A DNA stretch of 64,000 bases. Source: Zygnema circumcarinatum (lineage: Eukaryota > Streptophyta > Zygnematophyceae > Zygnematales > Zygnemataceae). The translations under genes and the position numbers were made by a program. The notes under the pieces were generated by a model. It saw only the letters and a list, made by a program, of their open reading frames with translations, had not been told where the DNA came from and did no database searches. How positions within the stretch are numbered: position 1 is the stretch's first letter; each line of letters begins with the position of its first letter. This document shows positions 60,701 through 64,000 of the stretch, in pieces. The stretch is taken from NCBI GenBank assembly GCA_037447605.1, contig CM074805.1, positions 2,842,945-2,906,944 on the forward strand. The letters are read 5' to 3'.

Positions 60701-63235
60701 GCGCCGTGATGTGCGTGCCGTGCTCGAGGACCAACAGATGCCGCCTCGGGGTGGGAGGGTGTGAGGTCCGAGGGAGACAAAGAGAGAGTAGTAGGAGAGG
60801 GAGGGCGGGAGAGGGGATTCCCATCCCCAGCCCCATGCTTAACAAAGCAATTACAATGCTGGTTATCTGTTGGAGAAATACACCTTCATCAAGTAACTCT
60901 CACAGCCCACGTGCGAAATTTCAAGAAGCACCTTGAACTTGATCGTGTGTGTTATCGTTCAGGAGACTGCCAAATTATGACGAGGCCCTCAACGGACAGG
61001 ACGCAACTCACCCCAGCTGCAGGAGATGGTTACGGAAGTTTTGTAGAATGCAAATAATGCGGCCAATTCGGAGGTGGGGCTTGCCGTTCACTCAAATACG
61101 CTCTGGCGCCCCAAAGTGCACCAAGATTCGCAAAACCTGCACCACATGACTATGCGAGAAGTTGATAAAGGGGCAAACATCGCCATTTCTTTAACCGAGG
61201 CCCACATCGCTTCCCTTATCCGCTGGCGACTCATGTCTATTCACTCGTTTCTCTTTGAGCTTTGGCAGTACTACCTGTACATATATTGGAGCGAATATTG
61301 TTTTTGTAGCAGTTCCTATATCTGAAATTCAAAATCCGTAGGTCAACCGAGTGCTCCTTCAAGGCGTTGCTTGCCAACAATCTTAGAGAATAATGAAGAG
61401 AATATTGCAGTCATGGCATGCTTGCAAGTTGCAACAGTATGTGATGTGGTAATTGACTGATGATAATTGATGATGAATTAATTGATGTGATAATTAAGTG
61501 TTTGAACGCAATAAAAAATGCAAGTGAAGTTAAGCCGGAGATCCTAAGTATCGATCCTCCAGTTTCGGACAAGACCTGATTACTGCTTGAATGTTGATTG
61601 TATGAATACATTGATTACATATTAGGGAATGTCAGACAAAAAACGTCAGTATGGCAACCCCTATTATGGTTCTGTATATAAATTGTCTACCTTACTCGTA
61701 TCTCGGTCCCGGGTTGGTCACCGGTAGTTTCGTAAAGCGGCTGCCTCCTGTGCCAACTGCGAACCAAACTTCGTAACATGTAACAATGGTGGTGTTTTTG
61801 TATGATTTGTTGCACCGAGCTTGACTCGCCTCTTCTCGTAGGACAAGCGCAGCGGCCGATAGACGGCCTGTGCTTGAAAAGGGCTTTCATCTTGGGTTGG
61901 TTTCTGCTGTCCGGCGAGCTAAACCTAAAGCAACTTCGCTTGTTACCTTCCTGCTTAAGGCTAGTGATGGAAAAAAAAAAAGCCTTCCTCGCGAGCTCTC
62001 ACAAATTTTGGAAAACGTGGGTTCTGTCAGCAAATCCAAAGCCTAGTGGGCTGGACATGATGACAACCGACCTCCGTCTCCACCGCCTTCGGGTTCGGCT
62101 GCAGCTTCATGGTGCGCCCTTGAGCAGCGCTTCTCTACCAGCCACCTCATGCCTCTCTACCACCACCTGCATGGCTTCCTCCAGCGCTTGGGCAGGCCCA
62201 GGAATCCATGGCGCCTCCTGCTCTCAATCCACCGCAGGAAAAACGAAGGGGGGGTGCTCTTTTCAAGGGGGCTGCCACGCTGGACCTTTCACAGGCTACC
62301 ACGTGACAGTTATGCACAAGTGGCAGCCCAGGGTACCTCCAGTGCGTGAACATCCTGACATTTTCTCTCTCTTTCTCTCGCTCTCTCTCTCCCTCTCCAC
62401 CATCCCCATCCATGTCTCGTTCCAATATAAATGTTTACATCAGTGTGCATAGAAACTAAGTCGACAATTGATTGAATGAATGACTTTTAGTATACACGAG
62501 TAGGATTAGTTCACCGGCCCTTCGTACAGAACGGGTTCCAAAGTGATCAACCCCAACAGCCGACGATGGCTAAAAAAAGAATGGTTATGATACTCTTCCA
62601 CCAGCGCTAACTCCTCTGGTTATTCGGTTTTTTGCCAGCAGATTTCTACATTCCGCTTATCTTCTCCAAATGAAGATTGGACGAATTTATGATCAGCAAA
62701 AAATTGCTGCCCTGCAGTTGCATGTATTCCTTCAACTGAACTAGACCTAAACTTATTCAACAGTGGTTTTGGATATCCCTGAGTGCTAGTCGGGAAGTTG
62801 ACCATTCGTCCCGACTACCAGAAGTCGTCGTAGGAGTGGAAGGCGGTAAGGAGTGGAACACGCAGTCAGTGATTTCGAGAAGATTTATAGACATGGCAGG
62901 GAGGCTGCAAGGAGCCGTTCCAGAAGCTCCTCAGAAAGAACAAAGAACGTTCCTTCTTTGTGCCTGTGTTTCGGCAGATCGTTCTGTGTGATCGAATGCT
63001 GGAAGTTGAACTTCACTTGATATCATGTTGCAGCAAAAGTCTTTCTATGTTGCTATAGCCTGCAGAGAAGCCAAAATAGAGACGACTTAATGACATGTTC
63101 TTGCAGTTGACAGCTGACGACAAAATGCAAAGTCAACTCCTATTAAACAAGCGACCAAGAAGGAGGATACAGACAGGAGGGGAACTAGCCTCCTTGCCAA
63201 ACAATTTCACCCACGTACCCTATGAATCAACGGGC
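60701..63235. other. intergenic, no supported gene
   Basis: A 216-codon plus frame at 61802-62452 has no recognisable domain and includes a CT-microsatellite (62363-62399). The sequence around 61620-61640 (TTAGGGAATGTCAGAC) resembles one end of the GTCAGAC elements but lacks a partner. The rest is unremarkable. Confidence 0.35.
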
Positions 63236-63989
63236 TTACCGTACTTCTTGGTTTGATGCTCGATTAAAAAGATCAGGAGACCCAAATGCTCCCGAACGAA
63301 CGGTGGGTGACTCCAGCGAAATTCGAGCCATGCGACTAGCTGGAATTCTTCTGCTATCAGACAATCCGCCGGTGGAAAGTCCGTCTTTTCCAGTTTGGCC
63401 AGTGACACGCGAAGATCTACTGCTGGGGGTGGCCGTGACAGCTGATGAAGCAGTTCCCGAGGTGTTGGGATGAGAAACGCTGCCATTTGGGCTTCTGAAT
63501 CGTTGAATTCTTGCCCTTGAAAGCGAAAACAACGGAAGGTGTAGCCTGCTTGGGCAATGTCGCTGCACCCACGGATGCACTGCCACATCAAAAACACACG
63601 ACCACACGAGCAGTTTAGAAAAAGAAGAAAGCAGACCAAGCCTCACGGCTAGAAGCAAACTTTACTTACTCTGCCCTAAGGGCGTGAAGCTTTTGCGGTT
63701 TCCTAACGTTCATGGCTGTTTACCTCGGGCCTCTTGCGGAGTGATTCTGCGGATGGGGTCCAGGATGAGCATTCGGCAAACGAGGTCCTTCGCCTCGCCG
63801 GATATCATCCTCCACGAGCCGCGTTCCACATCAAAGACGCCTGCTTTGATTTTCGTGAATATTCCTCCGAGTGTTTCCGACCAGAAAGGAGGCACCCCGC
63901 TGAGGAGTATGTACAGAATGACGCCTAAGCTCCACACGTCCGCCTCCAAACCGTATGGGCCGTCTATAACCTCCGGCGCCATGTAGAAT
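63236..63989 (-). CDS. CAMK/CDPK-like protein kinase lacking EF-hands, 3' end only
   Basis: Two exons are visible: 63989-63724 and 63579-63236, joined in phase 1, with stop at 63236; the 5' part is beyond the right edge. The first encodes the kinase C-lobe from the APE motif ([54 protein letters not shown]). The second gives VHPWVQRHC, then about 105 Ser/Arg-rich residues without EF-hand loops. The fold matches the CDPK/CRK/PEPRK clade of plant kinases; absence of EF-hands argues against a true CDPK and fits a PEPRK- or CCaMK-related type. Catalytic residues lie outside the window, so activity cannot be judged. A different frame is open through the tail exon (63220-63639) but lacks the HPWV box. 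Confidence 0.85.
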
Positions 63990-64000
63990 CTGCAAACCAG

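Noticed and set aside
61617-61680. TTAGGGAATGTCAGAC, resembling one end of the GTCAGAC elements.
   Set aside because: No complementary end within several hundred bases and an imperfect terminus. It could be chance.

Overview
The window is a gene-dense piece of a nuclear genome from the green-plant lineage. Every gene I can reconstruct is split by spliceosomal introns, mostly GT-AG with three well-supported GC-AG, and the products are plant-type families: a SULTR4-class sulfate transporter, a BPG2-class plastid GTPase, CDPK-type kinases with EF-hands, an R2R3-MYB, a WWE-PARP and a plant-type TPR protein. Short introns, GC-rich intergenic islands and pyrimidine/purine microsatellites would suit a streptophyte alga or an early land plant, but I cannot fix the species. 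The window opens inside a gene behind a poly-C/T tract and contains a 10-base N gap at 38052-38061.

Layout: 132-3229 (+) 3' part of a SULTR4-like vacuolar sulfate transporter; 5028-5494 transposon relics including a 294-bp TA-flanked inverted-repeat element; 6321-16448 (-) PAN3, the regulatory subunit of the PAN2-PAN3 poly(A) nuclease; 18235-22598 (+) a WWE-PARP; 24552-27831 (+) a TPR protein with a long disordered N terminus; 29876-36811 (-) a CDPK-architecture protein whose catalytic Asp is Asn; 38980-45034 (-) a BPG2-like circularly permuted GTPase; 46594-48808 (-) an R2R3-MYB; 48809-54763 intergenic GC islands, palindromes and purine tracts; 54764-58249 a 3.5-kb stack of nested inverted-repeat elements; 58673-60700 (+) broken CAMK/CDPK-like kinase copies; 63236-63989 (-) the 3' end of a related kinase with no EF-hands, continuing past the right edge.

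Exon joins were made by hand from splice dinucleotides, reading phase and family alignment known to me. All internal joins listed for PAN3, the WWE-PARP, TPR, CDPK-like, BPG2-like, MYB and SULTR4-like genes keep frame. Two themes stand out. One is calcium/CAMK-type kinase evolution: a full-length apparent pseudokinase, a pseudogene and an N-lobe fragment near a related kinase. The other is a family of small inverted-repeat transposons with GTCAGAC termini and TA flanks, nested several deep. Intergenic islands also carry a recurrent CCGTACGG/GTAC word that resembles an SBP-type binding core.
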